From positions 1 to 28,240 of the forward strand of contig JAPEVF010000596.1 in the NCBI GenBank assembly GCA_029747585.1: a stretch of 28,240 nucleotides of DNA, written 5' to 3'. A program made the position numbers and the translations under genes. This DNA comes from Pleurotus djamor (Eukaryota > Basidiomycota > Agaricomycetes > Agaricales > Pleurotaceae). Of this stretch, positions 1 through 10,611 are shown piece after piece; positions within the stretch are counted from its first letter, which is position 1; every line of letters begins with the position of its first letter. Under the pieces are notes generated by a model. It searched no databases. It saw only the letters and a list, made by a program, of their open reading frames with translations, and had not been told where the DNA came from.

Positions 1-177
1 TTCTTTCACTACCACCAGCAACCACGCCTCTGGAAATCTGATAATTCCACATGGAGCCTCCATGATCCGTTTCGAGTTATCTTAGAACGTTGGAAAGGTC
101 CGAGTCGATATGTGGGAGACAATGACTAAATCGTGGCCTGAGTGGCAGTGACCATCTTCTCCTGAACGTCGACCACG

Positions 178-1297
178 ATGGCCGCGCTTTTTGAACATGT
201 TGCGGACGGTTTCAATGCGTTGACGACGACGCAAGTATCTCCTGCCTATTTTCCATTCACCTATGCTCCATCTCTGCATGCAGCCAGGTATGTGCTTTTC
301 CATGGACGTTTTGAAGGGAATGGCTAACATGGAGGCCAGGGTTTCCATTGCATTTCAGTACAATTCACGGCCAACGAAATTGGGTCAATCCTGGGGGACC
401 TATGTAGTCGGGTATCTCATCATGGTGCACTCTTGTCTTCGCCCTACCATTGTATCCGGGCTCTGACAGACCAACAGTCTTGGGGAGGCACAGTGATCTC
501 TCACCTCATTCTGTCGCTACCCCCTCCGCAGTTGTATACGATCCAACCATACATCAACTATCTCACTGTACACTTCTTCCTGACCGCGTTTTTCACCTGG
601 TTTCCTTCTGTATGCCATTCTCTTTGCCTTGGACTTGGAATGTACAGACTAACCTACGAAATCCATTTAGGCTCTTCAACCGCGCTTCTTTGACACCCTG
701 TTATTCCCCCTCGACGCCGCACTTCGCGTCAACTCGATAGCTGGAACATTGAGTATGGTGGCAGTCGGTTCTCCCTTACCGATCAACCCCCTTCTCGCCG
801 GTTCTCCGCTTACGCACTGCATCCTGGGTGCTGTAGCCTCAGCAGGTGGAGGACAAAGTGCGACTGCCTTGGGTGCTTGGTCAGATTCCTGGTCTTTATC
901 TGCGCCGGGTTTCCTTCGAGGAAATCCACATTTAGGGTTGGAAGGCTGGGTAGCCGGTACCTTTGACAAGTTGGATGTCTGGGTGGGTGCGGTTATTGGT
1001 ATGTTTGCACTTCGGCTCCTCAGTAGATCGATATACAATGACATTCTTACTTTAGCCTTACTATACGATGTTCTCACTGCGCATCCTGCTGTGGCCGGTT
1101 CATGGAATGTCCGCGCCTTCATGCGGCTCGTTGGTATCAAGAAATCATCAGGACTTACTCCTCTTGCCGCGAAAGCAGTCTGTACAGTCGTGCTGAGCGT
1201 TTTATTCGGCATCCGTGTATATTGGGTACATTGGCGCACGGTCGATTCCGAGTCACTTCCTCAGAAAAAGAAAGGAAAGAAGACCAAATCCCAATAG
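178..1297 (+). CDS. Multi-pass membrane protein, conserved fungal type, function unknown
   Basis: Proposed exons are 178-291, 340-403, 470-609, 671-998 and 1056-1297, giving about 295 residues. Motifs that fix the frames are VSPAYFPFTYAPSLHAA (exon 1), FTANEIGSILGDLYQQSWGG (exons 2-3) and RFFDTLLFPLDAALRVNSIAG (exon 4). Several hydrophobic stretches suggest about 6-7 membrane segments, and the end is a Lys-rich cytosolic tail (KKKGKKTK). The overall plan, and a glycine-rich SAGGG segment, vaguely recall TRIC-type intracellular cation channels, but I cannot assign it to that family by eye. The exon 1 end is uncertain: the good donor GTATGT at 288 does not keep phase with exon 2, and only the weaker GTGCTT at 292 does. 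The last intron (999-1055) is 57 nt and free of stops, so its retention would not break the frame. The start is the first ATG that opens the conserved N-terminus. Confidence 0.7.
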
Positions 1298-1486
1298 AAT
1301 GCGAATATTAGTTATGCGGCCTTATGCCCGACGCTATCTAGTTATCGGCCCCTGAGGCCTGAAGGCCTGATCTACGAATCCCATTTCCGTAGTCCCCTAA
1401 CCCCCCCGTTTAAATGGCTACCGGCTAAGGGTCATTTCAAATCCCATACCCCTTCTTGTTCCTTATCTATCACCCTCGCCCTCTTC

Positions 1487-3229
1487 ATGGCGAAGCGCGC
1501 TGCCCAAGACGACGCGACGCGTCCTCGAAAGAAGACCAAGGCCGCCGCGAAACGTGAGGCGCGCGATAAACTCAAGTTCGCTGAGCATAAGAAATCAATC
1601 TCGGGGAATATGACAAAGTTAAAGAAGGTCTGTGGAGGATACAAGACGCGCGATGCGGATGATCAAGCGGACGCTTTGGGCGAAGTCACCTCGGAAGTCG
1701 TCGACTGGATGGCTGAGATACACGCTGTGGTGCAGGAAGGCGAAGAGTTTACTGTGGCCATCTCGTGCCTCTCTCATTGCACGAAAGTTCTTCAAACCGT
1801 GTCGCGCTTGAATTACGCGTAAGTACGTGTCTACTTCACTCCTTTGGATGCCATTGACCATTGCCGGCTCAAGTTACGATTACTGCGACCTCGATGATCA
1901 TGAATTCACCTTCAGAAGCACGTCTGGGGATATTCTTTACGATACGAGAGATTGCAGACATATCGAACGCGCGTTATATTGGCTCTGGAGGGAGCTACTG
2001 ATTTCCGACGCGTCGAACGCGTCTTCTGACGTCCTCACGGAATTGGACAAGCTAGGAATCAAGGACAAGGTCTTCAAGTTGTTCCCCGTTTGCACTAACG
2101 CAACGGATCCCGATGGGTACCTCTACTTTGCTACCCATTGGACCCCAGAGATGCGCCTCGTCGCCGATCGGCTCATCTCCGCTGGAACCAATGAAAAGCT
2201 TGTTGAATTCGCCGCGAAACCTTCTCTCAAAATCTACAATGATTTGGTCACCGATCAGTTGAAGCCCTCGTTGATTGATGCCTTACGCAAGGATATCGCA
2301 CGTGGCGCTTCGCGTTCCGTATCCCTCGACGACGCGCTGAAGATCTACTCTATGAACGGATTAATCGACGACATCATTGTTCTCGTTCCCCTCTTAACCC
2401 CATCCAGTGTATCGGACTACGATTCCAACCTGCATCTTCTCGTCAAGTCTTTATCTCGCGCAGACCTCAGCCACGAACACAAAAACACTTGTCATAACCT
2501 CATTTGCGAGGGCTTACTCCGCGCACATGACCGTATCTTTGATCACCTGGCAGACTTGCATCCAGGTTTGCATGACGCGAAATTATGGCTCCAAGCTGAG
2601 GTCCTCACCAAGCATAAGAAACACGTTCTCCTGGCCGAGCGGAGGCCTCCCTTTGATCAGACGGCGGTGACTCTCAATGAAGAGGTCCATGAATTTCTCC
2701 GGATTATGACGAAAGTTGACGAGGAATACGAAGAAGCTAGGTTTGATCAACATTACAGAAGGAACGATTCCGATTCGGAGGACGAACCCTACGATACCGA
2801 CTTCCAGGGGCGTTCTGATTCTAGCTACCCGACTCTCAACCTGCAGCTGTGGCTTTCGTTGTTCTGCGAATGGCCTCGCCTTGAAGAACTAAATGGCGTT
2901 TGGGATAAGGTCAAGTGGAAAGACGGTGCCGACCCCTTTGGGATGTATGGTATTACACCCGCCCTTATCAGAGAGTAAGTCTTCCCCCTTCCCATCTCTT
3001 CCGTTTCAGTATGTTCAAGTGTCTGANTTTTTTATCGCCCAGTTCGGAAGGGTTAGGCTTTTACTATCTTCGTGATGGGTTGAGACTGCTCTATCTCGCT
3101 TTTGGGTCCAAGGATATCCAGACGTTGACCAAACGCGTAGGGCGCACAAACAACGCGGAGGCGTCTTTGTTACAAGTCCAACACAAAACTTACCCCAAAT
3201 CACGTGTAATCCCCCAATACCTACCTTAA
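1487..3229 (+). CDS. Uncharacterised basidiomycete protein with basic N-terminus and acidic patch
   Basis: Exons are 1487-1818, 1874-2974 and probably 3043-3229, giving about 539 residues. The first intron (1819-1873, GTAAGT..AAG) is clear because the frame resumes as AYDYCDLDDHEF. At the far end a GTAAGT donor at 2975 overlaps an in-frame TAA (2976-2978). Splicing to CCCAG at 3042 keeps phase and adds 62 residues (SEGLGFYYLRDGLRLLYLAF...); without it the protein would be 478 residues. The N-terminal 30 residues are Arg/Lys/Ala-rich (RPRKKTKAAAKREARDK) and look like a nuclear localisation signal. The rest appears mainly helical, with an acidic low-complexity patch (DSDSEDEPYDTD) near residue 420. 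I recognise no domain. An ambiguous base at 3027 falls in the proposed second intron. Confidence 0.7.
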
Positions 3230-3477
3230 CTTAGACAATCTGCAGACCACTGGACCCGCAAACTTATCACCTTGACCTCCTAGTACCCTAACTTGGCCCC
3301 TCGGAGCGAATGATCGAGAGCCCAGGCCCTAGAGAAACGGTTGCCTTGTCCAAACCTTGTTGTTGTCGGAACTTACCTAAATTACCTACCCTGCAGGACG
3401 GGGCAAGGGAAGGCAAGGGATCGCTCTTGTTGTTAGTTCTCTCTCTCACACACACGCCCACCCACACCTTCTAGCAA
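3230..3477. promoter_or_regulatory. Promoter and leader of the first F-box gene
   Basis: This stretch has no convincing coding frame. It ends in a pyrimidine-rich tract followed by CA repeats (about 3433-3471) directly before the ATG, as is common in leaders of basidiomycete genes. No clear TATA box was seen. Confidence 0.4.
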
Positions 3478-5207
3478 ATGGTGAGGATCCTGTTTCTGTC
3501 ATTGCGCTACTGATATGCTCACTTGCTCGGCTGTGGAATCAGGGACTCACCAACGTCACTATCCAGAAGGAGATTGATGACAGGATCTTGGAATTGGAAG
3601 CCGAGATTCGTGTCCATCGCTGGAGGCGCAACAGAAATAGCGCCATCTCACAACTTCCCATTGAGGTCATCTCACAGATATTCCTCGAAGGAAAGCTCAT
3701 CGCATGCGGGAATGACGCGACCCAGTCGCATGACCTCCATTCCCTCCACCAACCTCCTCAGCCACCTCGGCGCAGTAGCATCGACAGCAACAGAAACTGG
3801 CTCAATGTCTCAAATGTCTGTCGCGATTGGCACAACATTGTCATCGACACTCCCCGACTATGGTCGTCCATCACACTCGGACCAGCAGATCGAGCGTTAG
3901 AGATGCTCAAGCGGTCGAAATCTGTCCCTCTCCAAATTCGTTACACATCGACCCACGACACACCCTCTTTCCTCAGGCTCTCGGAAGCCTTCATGTCCCA
4001 AATTCACAGAATCCGAGAGATAGAGATCCCATCGAGCAACTGTTACACTATGGAATTCCTGCTCACCAATGAGAACGAGGAGGCCTCGATGCTCGAGGTT
4101 CTCAAACTCAATGGGACAAATCCCTACGCCCTTCCGGAACCCGTATTGAACCGAGGAATGCCTTGCCTACGTATCTTGACGCTCGCAAACGGCACATTAA
4201 ACAGGCCTTTACCACCTCTACCCCGTCTAACGCACTTGACTATCAACCCCTCCCCGGTCGTCTCTGTGGAACTTTTACTGATGTCACTTCGGAACACTCC
4301 CAACGTTGAGTCAATGAGCATTGCCTGTCTGTCTCACACCCCTTCACCACATGCCAACCTCCCCACGGTTTCCCTGCCTCGACTCAACCACTTCTGTGTC
4401 TCTTCATCGTCAATCCATGCATCGAAGATTTTCGACGCCATGCGCTACCCCAGGTCGACCGCCATTCATTATAGCACTCAGCGTGGTCATACTCTGGATG
4501 AAGATTTGTCCAGTCTACAGGCCGTTTGTTCGCGATATTCTCTGGATGGAACGGCACCGATCCTTCAATTGACCGTCAAACTCGACGACAACTTCCTCCA
4601 AATGGCGGCTTACACAACCACGACGACAGCACAACCAGCGTCACTCTCTATAATGCTTCCCAAGTCCGCTGGTGTTCTCGTTGCGTCCACTCGGTTGTGT
4701 TCAGCACTGCCCTTATCCACGATTCCTCGCCTCCTTTTGCACGGTTTGCCTACGTTCAATTCTTTATCATCATCCTTCCGACAAGTTAGGACTTTGGAAC
4801 TTTCGGCTTGTCATCCAGAAGTCATCCGCTCATTGTTGAAGGACTTCCAAGGACAGCTACCAATGCCTCGCCTACGCAAGCTCATGTTATCGTCTTTCAG
4901 GATGAGCAACACCCGCATTCAACGAAATGAAGACCTGTGCAAGCCCTTGAAAAATGTGCTTGCACAGCGCAAGGCAAAGCATTCCAAAATACAAAGCCTC
5001 GTGCTCACGCGATGCACGGTATCTAGCAGAGTAGTCAACGAGCTAAGGCAACTGGCACCTGTTGACTGGGATGGTTTCGGACCTATGTACCTGGAAATGG
5101 AGGAGATGGAGGAAGAGGACGACGAGTACTTCGGGATCGAAAGCGATGAAGACGACATTGATGCTTTCCTCTATGGCGATGGAAGCCAGATACCGGATCT
5201 AGACTAG
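3478..5207 (+). CDS. F-box protein with leucine-rich-type C-terminal region (copy 1)
   Basis: Exon 1 is the ATG codon alone (3478-3480); the intron is 3481-3542 (GTGAGG..TCAG) and exon 2 is 3543-5207, giving 555 residues. The N-terminus QKEIDDRILELEAEIRVHRW is a short amphipathic helix. The F-box-like domain follows at about residues 36-100 (ISQLPIEVISQIFLEG ... VCRDWHNIVIDTPRLWSSI). Such domains usually bind Skp1 and recruit targets to SCF ubiquitin ligases. The remaining 400 residues hold irregular leucine-rich segments (for example LRILTLANGTL, LTHLTINPSPV) and probably form the substrate-binding part. The C-terminus is strongly acidic (EEMEEEDDEYFG, DEDDIDAF). The gene downstream at 5934 is a clear tandem paralogue with the same intron position and the same kind of tail. 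The start codon is supported by that shared architecture. The target is unknown. Confidence 0.9.
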
Positions 5208-5933
5208 AANTCCTGCCCGCAGCCTGTACATACACTCCCCAAATACATTGAGGTGGCCAAGGTAAACTTCTTTGACCTTTGACCTCTCTTCGTTTCGTCC
5301 TGGCTATCGTATTCCCCTCTACGATAATACGTACAACCGTCTCTTTTCCATATGCTCAGTTTTGTACTTGGACACGCCTTAGGTGCGACTGGACAACCAT
5401 GAAAAGGGCACGTTGTCGGTGCTTCTCTCGAATCTCTTCATCGTGGCCGTTTTGCCTGCCTTTATTACTCGTATCTTAAGCATACGACAGCTATTTCTTT
5501 GTTCCTGTTTGTCGCATCCTTGGCATAACCGGCGTCGACCTAGGCAGCCTCTATGACGGCGTCGACCGAGACATCACCCAACGCGCCCCTTTTTCATCTC
5601 CTAGTGCACTCAAGTGACCTTTCTCGCATTTTTATCGCAGTCGCCATCAATGTCGTCTCTTTTTATCGTGCTTATGTCTACCTAATTAACTTTATTCATA
5701 TCTCCGAATACCTCCTTTTCACTGACTCTACACTTATATTGTTCCGGACTTCTCCTCATTGATAATGAGGGGGAGCCGAAGCGGAGCGAGGCGAATCTTG
5801 TTTAACCTTAACCTCCGACACTGAGACTGGTGTCTTGTTTATGTAAAAGGGTAACGTATTGACATAAAGCAGACAATTTCGCGTTTTTGTTCTTTCTCTA
5901 GCTCTTTCCTTTGCACCACGGCCTTCCGCGAAC
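5208..5933. other. Spacer between the two F-box genes
   Basis: Short open frames here have no family signature and biased composition, so I treat the stretch as the 3' end of copy 1 and the promoter of copy 2. It contains an ambiguous base just after the stop (5210), an inverted repeat with perfect 7-bp arms CCTCATT/AATGAGG at 5754-5770, and a CT-rich leader (about 5888-5925) before the ATG of copy 2. Confidence 0.5.
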
Positions 5934-7620
5934 ATGGTGAGAGATGCGTCGTTCGAGGGGTTCATCAACCTGATTCTGGTCCTACTAGCCAAGCCTCACG
6001 AATGTCGTTGCTCAGAAAGAGATTGACCAGACAATATCTGACCTCGAAGGTCTCATTCGTGTCCATCGGTGGCGACGCAATAGGCACAGCGCTGTGTCCA
6101 AGCTTCCTGCAGAAATCCTGTCACAGATCTTCCTCGACGCAAAGTACATCGCGGCAGCTAGATGCTCCGAATCCCAGCCCCATTTCTGCGACTTTGCGAC
6201 CAACTGTCTGAATGTAGCACGCGTCTGTCGTGATTGGCACAACATCGTTCTGGGCACTCCGAGGCTCTGGTCGTCTATCAAGCTCAATCCACCGGACCGA
6301 GCGTTAGAGATGCTGAAGAGGTCCAAGTCCGTTCCTCTTAAGATTCAGTATAAGACACCGTCTTGTGATGTGGCTTACGAACGCGTTAAGGACGCGTTTA
6401 TGTCTCAGATTCATAGGATCCAGGAGCTAGATATCCCGTTGGTCGACGAACAGGCCCTTGTCTTCCTTCAGACGAACGAGACCGCGGAGGCATCCTTCCT
6501 TGAAAGCCTAATACTCAGCTCTCCCGATCCCTTCATCCTCCCTCTCAGCATCTTGGATCGTGGCATGCCATCTCTTCGCGTCCTGGCTCTCTCTAACGGC
6601 TCGTTGATGGCACCTTTGCCATATCTTCCCCGTTTGGTGGACTTAACGCTCAGCCCTACGCACATCTCTGTACCTCTTCTCCTACAGTCCCTTGACAATA
6701 CTCCGAATCTTGAATGTATCAGCGTGGCACACTTGGAAGCAATTTCTTCGTCATCAGATGACCTCCCAATCGTTTCCTTGCCCCACCTTTCCAGGGGATG
6801 CATAGTCTCCTGCGATATCCATGGGTCGAGTATATTCGACGCCCTACGCCATCCCAAGACAACCACGATGCATTATACGTGTGAGGACGGGCAACCCCAG
6901 GAAGAGGAATTATCAAGCCTGAAGAAGCTTTGCGCTCGTTACTTTGCCGAAGGAACGTTGCCGATCCTCAAGTTCACCGTCAGAGCAGACGCGGTATTCG
7001 TATCTCTGTCTGCGCATACCTCCGAAGTGGAGTCAGAGTCAGCCACTCTCGCTATTGCGCTCCCAAACTTTGGCGACGCCACCACCCTCCCTGGCGCCTA
7101 CATCCGTCTCTGTTCGGCTTTCCCCATCTCCACTGTTACCACCCTGGCGTTGTACGGACTGCCTAGGTTCGCTTCCTTACTTCCCTTCAAGGAAGTTAAG
7201 GTCCTAGAACTCTTGGGGTGTAGTCCGGATATCGTTCGTTCGTTGTTGAAGGAGCCTCGAAAGCAGCTACCGATGCCACGGTTACGCCAAATCGTGTTGA
7301 TAAATAGCACGCTCAGCATTACACATCGGCTGCGAAACGAAGCCATGTGCAGTGCATTGCGGAGCGTCATCAACCAACGCAAGGCAATGAATTTGCCAAT
7401 AGAGAAGTTGGTACTGACAAGATGCACCGTATCACGAACTGTGGTCAAGGAAATGAAACGGCTGGTGAAGGTCGAATGGGATGGTTCTGACGGAGTCGCG
7501 TATCTGGACGAGGAGGCTGAGGAAGAAGAGGAGGAGGACGAAGACGGCGAGGATGATCTTGGGCCATTGACCGAAGCTGAGATCGCCGCTTACCTTTTCG
7601 GCGGCGTTGGTTTGAACTGA
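5934..7620 (+). CDS. F-box protein with leucine-rich-type C-terminal region (copy 2)
   Basis: Exon 1 is the ATG codon (5934-5936), the intron is 5937-5988 (GTGAGA..TAG) and exon 2 is 5989-7620, giving 544 residues. A start at the later ATG (6094) would remove the N-terminal helix LTNVVAQKEIDQTISDLE, which matches LTNVTIQKEIDDRILELE of copy 1; the spliced start is therefore preferred. The F-box-like domain spans about residues 34-95 (VSKLPAEILSQIFLDAK ... VCRDWHNIVLGTPRLWSSIK). The leucine-rich region follows and the tail is acidic (EEAEEEEEEDEDGEDD) before a short hydrophobic end. The proposed role is a substrate receptor of an SCF ubiquitin ligase. The two copies are diverged throughout, so the duplication is not recent, yet the F-box core RALEMLKRSKSVPL is identical. 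Confidence 0.9.
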
Positions 7621-7722
7621 AACCAAGGCCGTGGACTTGGTCACATCCTTAACTTACTTAGCGTATTCACGACTATCTTACATAGATTATATTTTGACGA
7701 ACCGATTTGTGACATTCAAGAG

Positions 7723-9146
7723 CTAATCAAGCCATAATGCATGGCTACCTCCTCGCATAGGCTCCTTGATGTCTTCATCTGGCCACTCCGCAACCACGCG
7801 AACACCCCCAGTTTCCCATCCATTCCACTCGAGAACTCTCAAACCTGGGTTGCCATTTTCCACTGATTCGTCGTCATCAGTTAGAACGACCCACACTCCG
7901 TTTTCATTCTGATCCTGCTGCAGGAGCTCGATGGCATTGGCTTTGCCACCAGATGTAGGTGTTTCCCACCGCTCCACACCATCCTCATCCCCAAAGAAAT
8001 TGCCGTGATCATCAAGTCGGAAGACGGCTAGCCAGCCCTTCGTCTGGGGTGTAGCTCCGCGAGTGGTCGCAAAGAGATAACGGGGGGAAGGGTTTGACGG
8101 TGTAGGGGGAGTCAAACGGAGAGTATCTCCTCTATATGAAGATACAGACGCCCTCAGATGGGGTGGGATGATGGACTTGGATTGAAGATAAGTCAACGCG
8201 CCATCTTTCGATACGTTGTAAACATCAATATAATTTGCTATTGGAAGTGGTCAGAGAGCAATCAGGTTTGAGGTAAGGATGCCGTACTGTGTTCTGTGAT
8301 TGAATAGAGCTTCAAACCGTTGGGGGACACAACGAGATGCCGTGGGCCATCATGTTCTCGTGGTGATACTGTCGTCCCAACGTGTTTCAACAGGGCAGAG
8401 GTACGACGGTATACTTCAATCGAATTCGTCCCTCTGGTATTTTGTTAGCCGGGCCGGGCCTAGAGGCGGAACTACTCTGCTCACAAGACTGGGATGAACC
8501 CAAAACCTTCTGATGAGAATTCAACGGCATGGGATCCATATCTCTATACCTGTCAGCCAACCATGCAGCATGAACACGAGGATAATGATAACATACCAAT
8601 GCTACCTTGGTCTTGTCAGCTTTGTCAAGTTCTTTTTCGGGAACAAAAAGAAGTTGCTGGATCTTCTGTCCGATCGCACCGGTCGCTTCGTCTAGCTCGT
8701 GTACTTCGCCGGTAGGTCCCCCTGCCGAGTAGGCATGCGTAAACGGTGGGGGGATTGATATGTAAGACGATGTAGCCGCTTCCTTGATAAGTTAGCCAAA
8801 AGTCNTTTTTTTCATGTTCTGAACACGTACTTATTGGTGCAGTATTTAGGTGCTCGATCGTCCAACTACTATTGCCTCGGTTCACTGTCCAGCTGCTGAG
8901 CGACGGTGGTTGGGCCCAGCTCGTCGCGTAGACCCGGTCCCTATGATGATTTGCCGATAGATATTGGTGTGGCCCAAAGGCGGATATGGTTTGCACATGT
9001 GTAATCGTGCGGTTAAGTGGGGAGAAAGATAGAAGGAACAAGGATATCGAACGGAATGATCCTGAGATTATGTGGTGGATTCTTTGAGCACCATTCTCGC
9101 CAATATTTCCATTCAAGAAGGGGATCTGAAGCCCACCGGTGTCCAT
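7723..9146 (-). CDS. 3-carboxy-cis,cis-muconate cyclase-like lactonizing enzyme, seven-bladed beta-propeller
   Basis: Exons in transcript order are 9146-8831, 8778-8597, 8543-8485, 8433-8288 and 8237-7723, giving 405 residues. The N-terminal SAFGPHQYLSANHHRDRVY and SAGGPTGEVHELDEATG segments, and the C-terminal block with TSGGKANAIE and VVLTDDDE, fit the fungal carboxymuconate lactonizing enzyme family. That family closes ring-cleaved protocatechuate to a lactone in the beta-ketoadipate pathway. The four residues proposed as active site in the Neurospora enzyme appear to be kept: His171 (RYGSHAVEF), Arg217 (GPRH), Glu233 (SITEH) and Arg294 (FATTR). The start is uncertain: the frame stays open upstream to a stop near 9225 but has no earlier ATG, so Met at 9146 is used; a short upstream exon is possible. 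An ambiguous base (8805) lies in intron 1. The gene is divergent from the ring-cleavage dioxygenase at 9327. Confidence 0.88.
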
Positions 9147-9326
9147 GGACGATGAAGCGGTGATGGTGGTGAGGAGGAGGCTGCCTCGGGGTGGGAGGAG
9201 GAGAGATCCATACTGAGCCAATGTTCACACGATCGGATCTTGTTAGAAGCTCCGGATTCCTTCATCCTTTAAACTTATGGCTACCCGGTCAATTCTAGCC
9301 CAATTGTCTCTTTCACCTGAACCTCC
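9147..9326. promoter_or_regulatory. Shared divergent promoter of the lactonizing enzyme and the intradiol dioxygenase
   Basis: Only about 180 bp separate the two start codons on opposite strands, so both genes must draw on the same control region. The part next to the minus-strand gene is G-rich (GGTGGTGAGGAGGAGG) and the part next to the plus-strand gene is CT-rich. A CGG at 9235 and a CCG at 9253, 15 nt apart, could be half-sites of a Zn2Cys6 factor, but this is weak. No clear TATA box was seen. Confidence 0.55.
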
Positions 9327-10611
9327 ATGAAGTCGACGATTTTGCTCTTCTCTGGCTTGCTACTCCTAGTTTCAGCTCACAAGGAGCCCAAAACTCCCGA
9401 AGAACTGGAAATCCAACGGTCACTGCAAGCCGCTGCTTACCATTGTGCACCGGCTGTCGCAGAGTTTACCGCTGCTCGCAAGCGATCATGGGCTCAAAAA
9501 GTTTTAGCTGGGAATCCCTCGCTTCCAGGATATGACCAGCTATTTCTGGAGGGGACCTACGCAGACTACGCGCCGGGGGGCGTACGCGATCAGGCTTCGC
9601 AAGCGGCCAACGAGAAACTGCTATCTTGTTCGCCTGTTGAGGAAACCAAGATAGAGAACAATACATGTGTTCTTAGTGCGTGCGCTCAACCCTCTTATTA
9701 TTGACGCGACCTCACGAATAACTAGCCCCCGAGACGACCGAGGGGCCATACTATCATATTGCTGGACACCCTATTCGTCAAAACATCGCAGAATATCAAA
9801 ACGGGCTTTTGTTACTCCTCGATATCGGTGTAATCGACGTCGAGACTTGTCGGCCGCTACCGAACGTTCTGGTTGATATATGGCAAGCCAACGCAACAGG
9901 TCAATACGCTGGTCATCCTTGGCCTTACCCGCACCTTAAGGACGAGACGCCTCAAGTCGGCGGAAAGCGTGGTGGCCTTCTCTCTGCGTTCCCCAGGACT
10001 GCGCATGAAGAAACGTGGCTCCGTGGAGCCTGGCCCACGGATCGTAACGGAGTAGCCCAGTTTACATGTATGGCAGTTTTTCACCCATCGCGTTTCATCT
10101 CTAATAACATCCTAACTAGCCATCTTCCCTGGCTACTACACTGGACGAGCGACACACATTCACGCCAAAGTTTTCCCTACATGGGAACCGCTAGCAAACG
10201 GAAGCTTCATTCCCGGCCGCCTTGCCCACAACGGACAGTTCTTCTTTGAGGATGGACTTAACCTCGAAGTTGACAAGGTCTGTCTGTTAACCCGAATCTG
10301 CTTCCGCCTTCCAGTTGCTTATCACACGATATTCAGATGTGGCCTTATTCCGCTAACCCCATCCGAGATACATATGGTCGCACCCGCAACTGGCGGGACT
10401 CGTTAAATATCTTCGAAACCGCACACGGCCCCGAGGGGAAGTATAACCCTGTGTTTAAGACACATTTTCTAGGTGGTATCATTGGCCAAGGGCTCATCGC
10501 GTATATCACGATGGTAAGCCCTCACCTAAGTTTGTCTCAGCTGCTACTGACTTCGCTTTCATTCAGGGAGTGAACGCAAGTGCGGATTACCCCAATTACT
10601 GGCGCGGCTGA
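9327..10611 (+). CDS. Secreted intradiol ring-cleavage dioxygenase (catechol/protocatechuate type)
   Basis: Exons are 9327-9675, 9726-10067, 10120-10277, 10337-10513 and 10567-10611, giving 356 residues. The first 18 residues form a signal peptide (hydrophobic LLFSGLLLLVSA, cleavage likely after VSA). The core begins TPETTEGPYY (residues 117-126), the usual entry of this family. The non-haem Fe(III) ligands expected for intradiol enzymes can be seen: Tyr177 (IWQANATGQY), one of Tyr236/237, and His243/His245 (FPGYYTGRATHIH). Enzymes of this family cleave catechols between the hydroxyls to give cis,cis-muconates; fungal secreted members act on lignin-derived catechols. The exact substrate cannot be read from sequence. 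The divergent neighbour belongs to the family catalysing the next step of the protocatechuate pathway. Confidence 0.92.

Noticed and set aside
82..348. Open frame on the minus strand at the left edge (88 residues)
   Set aside because: It overlaps exon 1 of the membrane protein gene in antisense and has Arg-rich shadow composition without family motifs.
5271..5284. TTTGACCTTTGACC direct repeat resembling a nuclear-receptor type element
   Set aside because: Fungi lack that receptor family, and two short units are easily due to chance.
5754..5770. CCTCATT-GAT-AATGAGG hairpin between the F-box genes
   Set aside because: No repeat copies or mobile-element ends were found nearby; bacterial-type terminator logic does not apply in a fungal nucleus.
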